64,000 bases of DNA from an uncultured Ruminococcus sp. (lineage in GTDB: Bacteria; Bacillota; Clostridia; Oscillospirales; Acutalibacteraceae). The stretch lies in the NCBI GenBank assembly GCA_902800065.1, contig CADCDE010000001.1:1-64000 (forward strand). The letters run 5' to 3'. The notes under the pieces were generated by a model. It was not told where the DNA came from. It searched no databases and saw only the letters and a list, made by a program, of their open reading frames with translations. The position numbers and the translations under genes are program-made. Shown here piece by piece: positions 25,761 to 34,948 of this stretch. How positions within the stretch are numbered: the stretch's first letter is position 1; each line of letters opens with the position of its first letter.

Positions 25761-25881
25761 TGCGGAACATCTCCTTAAAATAAAAAATTACAATATTATT
25801 TTACGATAAAATCATTAATAAGTCAATAGGAAAATAATTTGTTAAATATATATATATTTTAAAAAAAGTTTAAAAAAACTA

Positions 25882-25909
25882 TTGACATTTTATAAATATG
25901 TGGTATAAT
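25882..25909 (+). promoter_or_regulatory. Consensus promoter of the large RNA unit
   Basis: TTGACA (25882-25887), 16 nt, TATAAT (25904-25909). Both hexamers are perfect; the predicted start is near 25916. Confidence 0.9.
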
Positions 25910-26590
25910 ATACTCAAGATAGATAAAGAGTTCAGCAAGGACATATCGAGAGTGTGTATGTCGAAGCAGTCTTCTATGACTGTGAATGGGGTTTCTTGAT
26001 TATCTGTTTTACGAAAGGAGGCAAGCTCCAATGGGCGAATCAGAACCGGTTATATTTGATTGCGGTACTCGTACCGTTTGGTGCGAGGCTTTCAACGAGG
26101 ATAAGACGGAGTATGGACAGTTTTAAGTTTTTGAGCACGGTGTTATCCGTAGAGATCGGATAAATGGCTCTTGTTTCAACAATATTAAGGTTGTGAGTTC
26201 GGAAAAGTCTTTGAATCGTGCGAAGTTGTCATTTGACACCGCTGATCTCAGGATTTTGACAATTGAATATGTTGTCCGTTAAGAGTGTTGTTTCTTTATC
26301 GGGCTAACCGTTATGACACACGGGGATTGCTTGAAGCCATTGTTCAGGAACAGTGTCTTACAAATGGATTGAACGGAAAATTTCCTCCGTCTGATACCGA
26401 AAGCTCCATGCTGTTGATGATGATCTTTCGTAATGGTATGTGACCGCCAGTGGGGTGGTTGTAGTGAGCAAAGCATTAAGATTCATATTTCGAGGGTGTG
26501 CGGTGGTCAGATCGTTCACCGAATGTAATTTCGGTTTCGGATTGGAATAGAGACCGTGGGCGGTCTTATATATAGAATTTGATATAGATA

Positions 26591-26750
26591 GGATTGAGTC
26601 CAATGTAATTTTCAGTTATGTTTTTGGTTTGCGAATGCGTGACCTGACAGTGTTAATTATTTATTTTGAAATGGAATGAGTCCGATGAAAGTTTGAATTT
26701 TATATATTACAATCTTAATTAAGGAATGAGTCCGATGGTAGTTTGATTTT
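26591..26750 (+). repeat. Three direct repeats in the 3' part of the RNA unit
   Basis: GGATTGAGTCCAATG (about 26591), GGAATGAGTCCGATG (about 26671) and GGAATGAGTCCGATG (about 26726), the last two followed by similar AGTTTGA-TTTT sequence. Each contains an ANGGA-like start and a small stem-loop potential around AGTC. Confidence 0.75.
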
Positions 26751-26774
26751 TGTACCTCCATTGTTTTAAGGAAG

Positions 26775-26815
26775 CAGCTTCGATAGCTTTTGGCTGTCGG
26801 AGCTGTTTTACTTTT
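26775..26815 (+). terminator. Terminator of the large RNA unit
   Basis: CAGCTTCGATAGC (26775-26787) pairs with GCTGTCGGAGCTG (26793-26805) through 13 pairs including two G-U, followed by TTTTACTTTT. Confidence 0.9.
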
Positions 26816-26930
26816 GTTGAAAATTATGGACAGAAAAGTATTGATTTTACTGATGTGTTGAGTTATAATATACACAAATTATTGCTATGTAAATAGTTTT
26901 ATATTTATATTTATTAGGAGGTCGTTTGAA

Positions 26931-29168
26931 TTGAAATCGTCAAAGAAATTTATGACAAGAATACTCACAGCAGCACTTGCACTTTCAATGGTCGCAGGTA
27001 CAGGCGTTTGTGCAGCGGCTGTCGAAGAACCGGCTGTTGATGATGCTATCGCTGTTACAGAAGAATTGGACGTTGTTGCCCACAATCAAAGCTCACTTAA
27101 GGCTTTGCTTTCCAAACTCCTCGCAAGTGGTTTCCCGAAGGAAAAAATCAAGGAACTTATTTCAGAAGTGGCAGCAAAGGCATATTCCAAAATTCCGCCC
27201 CAGACTATAGCAAAACTGACGGAAATTGCTTCAAAGCTCGGTCAGATGTCCGATCTTAAAGACCAGATAGGTGCAGCCCAGCAGCAGATGGATGATGAAA
27301 TAGCAGCGGCTATCGAGGAATTTCATGCCGCAGTGGATGCACTTTATGAGGAATTCGGTGAGGATGACGAGAAAATCCAGGAAGCAGCAGCTGAACTTAA
27401 CGGTATTTTGATGCAGCAAATCGAGGGTGCCTTTGCAGATTTTGAGGAATTCAAACAGTTGCTTGCAGAGCAGGTAGGCAGTGAAAAAGCCATAAAAATA
27501 GCTGAAGCATGGCTGAGAATTGAACAGCAGATAGGCGGAATAGTTAATATCAAGAATCAAATCGCTGAAGCTCAGCAGACAATGGATGATGAAATATCAG
27601 CCGCTTATGAAGAATTCAATGCCGCTGTTGAAGCAGTCTATCAGGAATACGAAGAAGGCAGCGAGGAAGCAAGTGAAAAAATAGCTGAGCTTGACGAAAT
27701 TCTCCATCAGAAGATAGAAGCAGCATTTGATGAGTATGACGCATTTATGGGAACAATGAAAGAACAGGTAGGCAATGAAAAAGTAGTACAATTTGCCGAA
27801 GCATGGCTGAATGTTGAACATCAGATACAGCTTTCAAAAGCAGCGTTTGAACAGAAAAAAGCAGAAATTCTTTCCAAACTCACAAAATACACTTATGACA
27901 AGGACGCAAAGGCTTTTTATTATGTGGAAAATGATTTCCTTTACAGAATAAATATCAGTCTCAAAAACGGAATAACAGCCCGTGCAGAAGCATATTATGG
28001 TGAAGTTGATTCGGATGAAATGACTATTCCTGCATTTGCAGACGGTATACCTGTTACCGAGGTTTATTTTGAATTGCCGGAAAATGTAAAGATTGTATAT
28101 GTGTCCAACATGGTAGAAAATCTGAACGGTGCATCCTTCTGGAATGCAGACGGCTGTACTGTTGAAAATATAATCGTTGACGAAAACAACCCGTATATGA
28201 AGTCTGTTGACGGTATGGTATATTCTCTTGACGGCACATCTCTTAAGGCTGTTCCGGCAGGCAGAACAGAAGTCACTGTTCCCGAGGAAGTGATTTTTAT
28301 AGATGACTGTGCTTTCTCATGCAGTCAGGCTGCATCTGTTACATTGCCTTCAACACTTGAAGCAATAGGAAATTTCGCATTTGAGTGCTGTGATTCACTC
28401 GAAGAAATAACTATCCCCGATAATGTATTCTCTATCGGCAGTTTTGCATTTTTGAGCTGTATCAGCCTTAAAAAAGCTGTTATCCCGTCAAGCGTTGAGA
28501 AGATAGGTGAAGAAGCATTTTTGGGTACAAATGAGGAATTTACTATCTATTGTGATGCTGTTGACAGCTATGCAATGACTTATGCCGAAGAAAATTATAT
28601 TAATGTATCAGGTCCTTTGAAAGTTGAACTTTTAGCCCATGAAGTAGTTGCTCTCGGTGACACGGTAAGTCTCACGGCTAAAGCAAAATACGGTGCAGGC
28701 GATTACAAGTACGCTTTCTATTACAAGAAGGAAGGCGACAGCAAATGGACTACAAAACAGGGCTTCAAGGACAATGACAGCGTTGAGATTTCTCCTCAGT
28801 TTGAAGGCGTTTATGATGTATGCCTTAAGGTAAAAGATGCCAACGGCACAGTTGTAAAGAAATATGCTAAAATGAATGTTATCACCGTTCTTGACAATGC
28901 AACAACTGTTTCGGCTGAAACTATCAAAAAAGGCGAAACTGTTACTGTAAACTGTGCAAGCGGTGAAGATTACGGTAAGTGTCTGTATGCTGTTTATTAC
29001 AAGAAGACAACTGACAAGAAATGGGTGGTAAAACAGGATTATTCCGAAAATACAGAAGTAACTATAAAACCCGCAAAAGCAGCAGACTATATCATCTGTG
29101 TAAAAATGAAAACAACCTACAATGACTTTGTTGGCAAGAAGTATTTCAATGTAAAAGTTGAAGAATAA
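26931..29168 (+). CDS. Large secreted protein: helical repeats, BspA-type LRR, C-terminal beta repeats
   Basis: TTG 26931 is the start, with AGGAGG 9 nt upstream; 745 residues. A Sec signal (residues 8-29, near CAAA) leads to a helical region with two clear copies of a repeat of about 90 residues (QMDDEIAAAIEEF... and TMDDEISAAYEEF..., each ending EAWLRIEQQI or EAWLNVEHQI; about 105-305). Residues about 370-560 are BspA-like leucine-rich repeats of the LRR_5 type (VTLPSTLEAIGNFAFECC, ITIPDNVFSIGSFAFLSC, AVIPSSVEKIGEEAFLG). The C-terminus has two copies of a beta module (YKYAFYYKKEGDSKWTTKQ; CLYAVYYKKTTDKKWVVKQ). I infer an extracellular adhesion or scaffold protein. No wall anchor is seen. 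Confidence 0.88.
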   Translation: MKSSKKFMTRILTAALALSMVAGTGVCAAAVEEPAVDDAIAVTEELDVVAHNQSSLKALLSKLLASGFPKEKIKELISEVAAKAYSKIPPQTIAKLTEIASKLGQMSDLKDQIGAAQQQMDDEIAAAIEEFHAAVDALYEEFGEDDEKIQEAAAELNGILMQQIEGAFADFEEFKQLLAEQVGSEKAIKIAEAWLRIEQQIGGIVNIKNQIAEAQQTMDDEISAAYEEFNAAVEAVYQEYEEGSEEASEKIAELDEILHQKIEAAFDEYDAFMGTMKEQVGNEKVVQFAEAWLNVEHQIQLSKAAFEQKKAEILSKLTKYTYDKDAKAFYYVENDFLYRINISLKNGITARAEAYYGEVDSDEMTIPAFADGIPVTEVYFELPENVKIVYVSNMVENLNGASFWNADGCTVENIIVDENNPYMKSVDGMVYSLDGTSLKAVPAGRTEVTVPEEVIFIDDCAFSCSQAASVTLPSTLEAIGNFAFECCDSLEEITIPDNVFSIGSFAFLSCISLKKAVIPSSVEKIGEEAFLGTNEEFTIYCDAVDSYAMTYAEENYINVSGPLKVELLAHEVVALGDTVSLTAKAKYGAGDYKYAFYYKKEGDSKWTTKQGFKDNDSVEISPQFEGVYDVCLKVKDANGTVVKKYAKMNVITVLDNATTVSAETIKKGETVTVNCASGEDYGKCLYAVYYKKTTDKKWVVKQDYSENTEVTIKPAKAADYIICVKMKTTYNDFVGKKYFNVKVEE

Positions 29169-29203
29169 TTTTTCCGGATATTAGTTAAGTCATAAAATAA
29201 AAA

Positions 29204-29246
29204 CATGACCGTTCAGTTATCAGAAAACTGTACGGTCATGTTTTGG
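29204..29246 (+). terminator. Intrinsic terminator
   Basis: ACATGACCGTTCAGTT (29204-29219) pairs with AACTGTACGGTCATGT (29227-29242) with one mismatch, then T-run. Confidence 0.9.
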
Positions 29247-29324
29247 GTTGTTCGGAAAAATTGTGGATATTAATATCATATTATGATATAATTTGGTAAA
29301 ATAAAAAAGGAGTGCTGATGAAAA

Positions 29325-30842
29325 TTGAAATTATTGACAAGAATACTGATAACCTTGCCAGCGATATTACTCCAGCTTGCATGGATGATATTTCTCGTGT
29401 GGCTTGCAGACGGTGTAAAAGAAATTATTGATATGATAGTTGCCATAGTTTCGTTCAACTATGTGCTTTATATCGTCACCAAAAAGGACGAGGGCAGTTA
29501 TAAGATACTGTGGCTCATTCTTATACTTGCATTTCCGGTTCCGGGAACTTTTTTATATTGGTGCTACGGAAATCAGAAAAGTGCAAAGCCCATCAGAAAA
29601 AGGCTGGATTCTGCCAAGAGTGAAATAAAAGTATATTCCGAGGTATGCAGTGATGAAATTATAAACGAAATATCCCAGGAAAATCCTCACCTTGCAACGG
29701 TATTGACGAGAACTCAGAGAGAAACAGAGTTTCCGGTTGTCAGGAATGAGAATGCAAGATATTTTGCATTGGGCGAGGAAATGCACAAATGTATGCTCGA
29801 AGAACTGAAAAAAGCAAAGAAATTTATCTTTGCCGAATATTTCATAGTTGAAAACGGTATCATGTGGGATTCAATGGTGGATATAATGGCACAGAAGGTG
29901 CAGGAGGGTGTAGAAGTTTATTTTATGTATGATGATGTGGGAAGTATCTCTACATATTCAAAGCGGAATGTAAAAGACCTCAAAAGCAAGGGGATAAAAT
30001 GTGTCAGCTTCAACCCAATAAAATTTTTAAGCGGTACGCTTAATTACCGTGACCACAGGAAAATGCTTATAATTGACGGTGAAACAGCTTTTAGTGGAGG
30101 AGTAAATTTAGCTGACGAGTATATAAATAAAAAGAAAAAATATGGTCACTGGAAGGATATAGGTTTTTCCGTGAAGGGTGCCGCTGCACAGGTATATTCC
30201 CGTATGTTTGTTGAGTTCTGGAACGCTTTTTCAAAAGAACCTCTTGAATTTGAAAAATATTTCCCAACTTTCCCGAAAAATATATCCGAATCCAATGACG
30301 GCTATGTTTTGTCATATTATGATTCTCCTGTCAGATTTGAAACATACAGTAATGACTTGTATGTTGACCTTTTGTATCACTCAAAGAAAACAGCATGGTT
30401 TTATACACCGTATCTGATGCTTGGTGAATATCTTCTCGAAGCGTTTGTAAAAGCCGCTGAAAGAGGAGTAGATGTAAGGATAATAATGCCGGGAATACCA
30501 GATAAAAAGATAGTTTACAGGATGTCGAGGGGATATTATAAAACTCTCATGGATGCAGGAGTTAAAATATATGAATATACACCGGGATTTGTCCATGCAA
30601 AGGGCTGTATAATTGATGGAAATATAGCGACTGTCGGAACGGTCAATCTTGATTACAGAAGCCTTTTCCTTCATTTTGAAAATAATTCGATATTCTACAA
30701 ATCAAAGATGATAAAGGACTTTGAAGCGGATTTCCTTAAAACACAGTCAAAAGCTACTCTCCGTACATTGAGCGACCTTAAGACAGGCGATTTCAGATGG
30801 TTTGTTGACGGAGTTCTGAGAATATTTGCTCCTCTGTGCTGA
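29325..30842 (+). CDS. cls: Cardiolipin synthase, PLD family
   Basis: 505 residues: two N-terminal membrane helices (about 8-60) and two phospholipase-D motifs, DHRKMLIIDGETAFSGG and VHAKGCIIDGNIATVG, both with the HxK(x)4D core. It condenses two phosphatidylglycerols into cardiolipin at the membrane. TTG 29325 is the in-frame start, but the best-placed ATG after AAGGAG is at 29318, in another frame; removing one A from the AAAA at 29321-29324 would join them. Confidence 0.93.
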   Translation: MKLLTRILITLPAILLQLAWMIFLVWLADGVKEIIDMIVAIVSFNYVLYIVTKKDEGSYKILWLILILAFPVPGTFLYWCYGNQKSAKPIRKRLDSAKSEIKVYSEVCSDEIINEISQENPHLATVLTRTQRETEFPVVRNENARYFALGEEMHKCMLEELKKAKKFIFAEYFIVENGIMWDSMVDIMAQKVQEGVEVYFMYDDVGSISTYSKRNVKDLKSKGIKCVSFNPIKFLSGTLNYRDHRKMLIIDGETAFSGGVNLADEYINKKKKYGHWKDIGFSVKGAAAQVYSRMFVEFWNAFSKEPLEFEKYFPTFPKNISESNDGYVLSYYDSPVRFETYSNDLYVDLLYHSKKTAWFYTPYLMLGEYLLEAFVKAAERGVDVRIIMPGIPDKKIVYRMSRGYYKTLMDAGVKIYEYTPGFVHAKGCIIDGNIATVGTVNLDYRSLFLHFENNSIFYKSKMIKDFEADFLKTQSKATLRTLSDLKTGDFRWFVDGVLRIFAPLC

Positions 30843-30850
30843 TGTATAAA

Positions 30851-30888
30851 AAAACACTGTATCCTTTTGGGATACAGTGTTAATTTTT
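30851..30888. terminator. Bidirectional terminator
   Basis: ACACTGTATCC and GGATACAGTGT arms (30854-30880) with flanking A and T tracts, between convergent cls and the G5/3D gene. Confidence 0.9.
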
Positions 30889-30892
30889 GTCT

Positions 30893-32149
30893 TTAATAAG
30901 TTATATCCTCAGAAACACCCTCAAGAACGTAGATTGTAACATCACGTCTGCCAAACTGACAGCACTCGTCATAGGTGTTATAATAGAGGTCTACTATTGC
31001 AGTGCCTGCCCATAAAGCTCCGCCTGTATCGCCTGCAACAGCATAGCCGTAAACTACCTGACCGTCATTTGATACTATGTAAAGGATAGAGCCGTAGGGG
31101 ATTATATCGGGATCGACAGCCACAACACCGTAACGTGCAAGTCTGCCTGTTGCTGTGAGAGCACCTGCAGGAGCATAATAAGCAGTGCCTGAGCCTGTAA
31201 GGACTCTTGTGTAATTGACCTGATTGCCGTTTACGTCAGTGAGAACATTTGCGGATTCGTTGACGGAAATAGAGCCTGAATTTGTATATACCTGACTGAC
31301 ATATTCCTTTGTGCCCTGAGCGATAATTTCATCAACAGGCTGTTTTGTAATTTCATTGCTTACCTGTGAAGATGAATCGAGTTTTCCATTGATGTATTTT
31401 TCTCTTGTAACGATGGTGCGTTCACCGTTTACGCCTGCCTGAACAGTTGATGTTTCACCGATATACATATCATCAGAATCCTGATACTTTGTACTGTAAG
31501 CGATACTTTCAGTAGTTTTGACATCCTTGTATGTAACGCTGTTGATGACGATATCCATATTTTCGGTAACTTCCTTGTTGACATCAACACTTACGACATC
31601 ATTTTTATCGAGTTTGATATCAAGATATTCCAAAGCACTTGCTACAGTGCCTTCAGGAACTTCCTTTGTTATCTTTGTGCCCTTCACATTTATATTGACA
31701 GTGTAAAATCTTGCGATTTTTATTTCCATATCCGGTTCAAGCTGTGTTTCTCTCGAAAATGAAATGGAATCATTATTGCTGAGAGTAAGACCTGCAGCCT
31801 TTATTGCATCAGCGACAGTACCGTCATTGAATGTGAGAGTCTTCTTTGTTTTTCCGTCAACGACATCCACGTTGAATGCACGGAGTATTGAAATGCTTAT
31901 ATCGCTGCTTTCACTCTCTGTACGGATGAGCTTGTCATTTTCATTGAGCGAAATGCCTGTTCTTTCGAGAATAACATCTGTCTGGGGATTTATTGTATTT
32001 ATTGTAACAACTTGCTCACCGTCTGTAACGGTAACAGTTTTTGACATAGCTGCAACAGATACGGCTGCCGAAAGGCACATCGTTCCCATGAGAGCAACAG
32101 CAACAGCTTTTTTGGGAATGGAAAAACGATTTGTTTTTTTCTTATCCAT
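30893..32149 (-). CDS. YabE-like wall protein: DUF348 repeats, G5 and 3D domains
   Basis: ATG 32149 is favoured because AAGGAG lies 9 nt upstream; an ATG at 32155 is too close. 418 residues with an N-terminal signal (about 14-34). Three ubiquitin-like DUF348 repeats follow (TVTVTDGEQVVTINTINPQT; FNVDVVDGKTKKTLTFNDGT; FYTVNINVKGTKITKEVPEG), then a G5 domain (about 220-290) and a C-terminal 3D domain (GTAYYAPAGALTATGRLARY, GDTGGALWAGTAIVDLYY) with the three conserved Asp region. It resembles B. subtilis YabE and Rpf/stationary-phase wall hydrolases; I infer lytic transglycosylase-like action on peptidoglycan. Confidence 0.92.
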   Translation of the reverse strand: MDKKKTNRFSIPKKAVAVALMGTMCLSAAVSVAAMSKTVTVTDGEQVVTINTINPQTDVILERTGISLNENDKLIRTESESSDISISILRAFNVDVVDGKTKKTLTFNDGTVADAIKAAGLTLSNNDSISFSRETQLEPDMEIKIARFYTVNINVKGTKITKEVPEGTVASALEYLDIKLDKNDVVSVDVNKEVTENMDIVINSVTYKDVKTTESIAYSTKYQDSDDMYIGETSTVQAGVNGERTIVTREKYINGKLDSSSQVSNEITKQPVDEIIAQGTKEYVSQVYTNSGSISVNESANVLTDVNGNQVNYTRVLTGSGTAYYAPAGALTATGRLARYGVVAVDPDIIPYGSILYIVSNDGQVVYGYAVAGDTGGALWAGTAIVDLYYNTYDECCQFGRRDVTIYVLEGVSEDITY

Positions 32150-32236
32150 TGTCATTATCTCCTTAAAAATCAGGTTTGTAATCTGATTGTCATTTGTTTG
32201 TAACTTTTGGGCGGTTATGTTTCAACCGACAATGAA

Positions 32237-32265
32237 ATTATATCTGAAACAGGTGTAAATGTCAA
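32237..32265 (-). promoter_or_regulatory. Consensus promoter of the YabE-like gene
   Basis: Minus strand TTGACA (32265-32260), 17 nt, TATAAT (32242-32237). The remaining 32266-32430 interval holds AT-rich sequence with no gene I can support. Confidence 0.88.
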
Positions 32266-32432
32266 ATAAATTCAACTGCATTTTTTGTGCATTATGTATA
32301 AGTGCCTGATGAAAAAACAGCTTGAAAAACGGATTATTATTCTTTTAAAGAATAATAAAAGAAGGTTTTATGTGCAATTTGGAGAAATCTTACAGACTTT
32401 TAAAAAAAGTTACAAAAAGATTACAGAAAAAG

Positions 32433-32471
32433 AAACAGAACGGAATTTTATGAAAATTTCCGTTCTGTTTC
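32433..32471 (-). terminator. Terminator after spo0A
   Basis: AACAGAACGGAA and TTCCGTTCTGTT arms around an AT loop; on the minus strand a T-rich tract (TTTCTTTTTC) follows. Confidence 0.85.
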
Positions 32472-32507
32472 AATGTTTAGGGGTATTTTTTTAAGGAATT
32501 GGATTGG

Positions 32508-33281
32508 TCAGGCTATTTTTTTGCGGAGACGAAGGCGGTCAGATATCATTGCGATAAATTCGCTGTTGGTAGGCTTTCCTCTGCTGTTGTGGATGGTATA
32601 GCCGAAATATGAATTGAGGATATCGACATCACCTCTGTCCCAGGCAACCTCGATGGCGTGTCTGATAGCTCTTTCAACTCTTGAGGAAGTGGTCTCATAT
32701 TTCTTGGCTACCGAGGGATAGAGCTCTTTGGTGACAGCGTTGATTATTTCAGGGCGTTTGACGGACATGATGATAGAGTCACGAAGATAGTTATAACCTT
32801 TTATATGGGCAGGAACGCCTATCTGATGAAGAATGTCTGTTATGGTTATCTCAAGCTCACGGTCAAGGCTGTATATCTCGCCTTTTCCGAAAGCCTCATC
32901 ATTTTGGCATTCCATAAGCTCGTATATTCTGTCGATAAGACTGCTTACATCAAAGGGTTTTATAACATAATAGGCTGCACCCGCACTTAATACCTCTTTT
33001 TCGAGTATAGGGCTGTCAAAATTGGATATGACTACGAATACAGGAAATTTAACATCGCTTTTATTTTTTATTCCACGCATGACTCCTATACCGTCCATGT
33101 TTGTCATAAATGTGTCCATGATAACAATGTCGGGCTTGAAGCTGCAGATCATTTCAACTACCTTACTGCCGTCTTTGTCACAAAATTTTGCGTCAAAGCC
33201 GCTGTCAGTGAAAATATCCGCTGACTTTGTTCTAAATTCGGCAGTATCCTCGGCAATGAGCATTTTAAATTTGTTTTTCAT
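32508..33281 (-). CDS. spo0A: Sporulation master regulator Spo0A
   Basis: ATG 33281 with GGAGG 7 nt upstream is chosen over an upstream in-frame start at 33344. 257 residues: a receiver domain with acidic pocket ED (11-12), phospho-acceptor Asp56 in DIVIMDTF and Lys in VIKPFD, then the Spo0A DNA-binding domain with [20 protein letters not shown] and [15 protein letters not shown]. Phosphorylated Spo0A starts sporulation and represses vegetative genes. It follows spoIVB, the standard clostridial and bacillar order. Confidence 0.97.
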   Translation of the reverse strand: MKNKFKMLIAEDTAEFRTKSADIFTDSGFDAKFCDKDGSKVVEMICSFKPDIVIMDTFMTNMDGIGVMRGIKNKSDVKFPVFVVISNFDSPILEKEVLSAGAAYYVIKPFDVSSLIDRIYELMECQNDEAFGKGEIYSLDRELEITITDILHQIGVPAHIKGYNYLRDSIIMSVKRPEIINAVTKELYPSVAKKYETTSSRVERAIRHAIEVAWDRGDVDILNSYFGYTIHNSRGKPTNSEFIAMISDRLRLRKKIA

Positions 33282-33477
33282 ATCAAATCCTCCATTAATT
33301 TTTTGTGATGACTGTATATTACCATAAATTGGTAAATTTAGCAATAGGATTTTTCAAAATTTTTGAATTTGATAATATTTTAACAAATCTGCATTGGTAA
33401 TTTCAAACGTTTTTGTACAATAATGATTCTGTGTTTATTAAAGTGCGACATTTTTTTTGATTTCCCCGAAAAACGGA

Positions 33478-34740
33478 TTATCCTGCGTTTGGCAAAGATG
33501 TTTTATTATGGTCATCCGAGCTGAAATATGCCATATTTTCTGCAAAGATACCGTATCCTCCTGTCGGATCATTGACGAATACATGAGTGACTGCACCTGC
33601 AAGTTTGCCGTTTTGTATAATGGGACTTCCGCTCATTCCCTGAACGATACCGCCTGTTTTTTCGATAAGTTTGGAATCTGTTATCCTTATGGTCATATTT
33701 TTGGATATATTCATGTTGTTATAGCTTATATCTTCTATCATGATATCATAATATTCGGGTGTATGCCCGTTTATCGTTGTCAGTATCTTTGCAGGACCTC
33801 TTTCGATCTCCTGCTTGAATAAAACAGGAACAGCAGGGGCATTTTTGTCGTATTTATTTATATTTCCGTATATACCTGTTTGGTCATTGGAAATTATAGT
33901 TCCCTTTGAAGCGTTATCGCTGAAAAAACCTGTCAATGCACCGGGATTTCCGCATATGCTTTTTGTAACGGAATTTATTTCGGCATCGACTATATCACCG
34001 CTTTGCAAAGGCATAAGACTGCCACTTTGCGTGTCACATATCCCATGTCCCAAGCCTGCAAAAGTACTGTTTTCGGGATCGATGAAGGTCAGTGTGCCTA
34101 TTCCTGCACAGCTGTCACGAACCATAAGACCTGTCCTGTATTTTTTGAGAGAGCTGTCAAATACAGGGATTATTTTGGTCAGATATTCGTTTCCATTGTT
34201 TAATGCGGATATATCAATAGGCTTTCCTCCACTTTTTTCTACAGCGCAAAGCAATTCTTCATTTGTACTGATTTTTTTGCCGTTTACGGAAATAATAATA
34301 TCACCGCTTTTTATTCCTGCATCATTTGCGGGATATTTGCTTCCATCTTGTGTTTTCACGGCGGATATTCCCGAAACCACCAGACCGTCGGTATATATCC
34401 TTATTCCAAATGGTGTTCCGCCCAGAATAACATTTTTTCTTTCGGATATATTGATATTTACTTGTTTAACAGGGACAGCATTGAAAAGCATTATTTCGGC
34501 AGTGGAATAGTTTTGTTTGATATTTTGGTCATCACCGAATGCAGGATAAGTGTCGGTATTTTGAGAGAATTTCAGTGAGACAGGAAAATTGCCTTTGAGA
34601 AATCCATTTTTCTGTTCATTCAAAATTATTTGTGAGGGAGTAATATATGCTGTTAATATACATATTACAAATAAAATGCTCAGAAATACTGCAATTATTT
34701 TTGCAAATGCTTTTACAGAGCTTGATATTTTACTTTTCAT
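33478..34740 (-). CDS. spoIVB: SpoIVB serine peptidase (S55), sporulation signalling
   Basis: ATG 34740 follows AAGGAGGTGAAATTTTTT; the in-frame GTG 12 nt earlier is part of the ribosome site. 420 residues: membrane signal-anchor (about 14-36), PDZ domain (GVVSGISA-like strand, PANDAGIKSGDIIISVNGKK, about 110-190), then the S55 peptidase with GLGHGICD (His) and GIVQGMSGSPIIQNGKLAGA (Ser). SpoIVB is secreted from the forespore and triggers pro-sigma-K processing in Bacillus. Directly upstream of spo0A. Confidence 0.96.
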   Translation of the reverse strand: MKSKISSSVKAFAKIIAVFLSILFVICILTAYITPSQIILNEQKNGFLKGNFPVSLKFSQNTDTYPAFGDDQNIKQNYSTAEIMLFNAVPVKQVNINISERKNVILGGTPFGIRIYTDGLVVSGISAVKTQDGSKYPANDAGIKSGDIIISVNGKKISTNEELLCAVEKSGGKPIDISALNNGNEYLTKIIPVFDSSLKKYRTGLMVRDSCAGIGTLTFIDPENSTFAGLGHGICDTQSGSLMPLQSGDIVDAEINSVTKSICGNPGALTGFFSDNASKGTIISNDQTGIYGNINKYDKNAPAVPVLFKQEIERGPAKILTTINGHTPEYYDIMIEDISYNNMNISKNMTIRITDSKLIEKTGGIVQGMSGSPIIQNGKLAGAVTHVFVNDPTGGYGIFAENMAYFSSDDHNKTSLPNAG

Positions 34741-34869
34741 AAAAAATTTCACCTCCTTAAAAAATAGTTTTACCGATTTATTTATAATTTAAAATATCTT
34801 TAAACTACCAAAACAAATGGCTTTTTTGTGTAATACTAACAAAGATTTATTAATATTTTTGTAAGTCGG

Positions 34870-34898
34870 TTGACAATCACTCTGTAAAGATTTAGAAT
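34870..34898 (+). promoter_or_regulatory. Promoter of the yicC-remA-gmk operon
   Basis: TTGACA (34870-34875), 17 nt, TAGAAT (34893-34898). Confidence 0.8.
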
Positions 34899-34948
34899 AT
34901 ATCTTGGAATATTTATTAAAAAATCTGATTTATAGAGATGATGAAATT

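Larger units (their letters stand above)
25916..26815 (+). ncRNA. Candidate giant structured non-coding RNA, about 0.9 kb
   Basis: The unit runs from a perfect promoter to a 13-bp terminator. It is packed with short-range stems: AGATAA/TTATCT (25921, 26000) enclosing CAGTC/GACTG (25967-25982); CGGT/ACCG (26063-26076); GAGC/GCTC enclosing TTATCCG/CGGATAA (26143-26163); GACAA/TTGTC (26258-26276); GGCT/AGCC enclosing CCGT/ACGG (26302-26338); ACGGA/TCCGT (26373-26390); ATACC-GAAAG/CTTTC-GGTAT (26394-26439); ACCGCC/GGTGGT (26443-26459); CGGTG/CACCG (26501-26521); AGACCG/CGGTCT (26551-26566). Reading frames are broken: one ribosome site at 26013-26020 leads to only 31 codons. Size and ornate folding resemble ROOL or GOLLD RNAs, but I cannot confirm membership. 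A fragmented pseudogene is the alternative. Confidence 0.6.

Noticed and set aside
25954-26163. 69-codon frame within the large RNA unit
   Set aside because: It starts at GTG without a ribosome site, and its composition looks random; the better ribosome site serves another frame.
26591-26750. ATGAGTCCG motifs as hammerhead ribozyme cores
   Set aside because: The complementary GAAA strand and three-helix layout are missing around all three copies.
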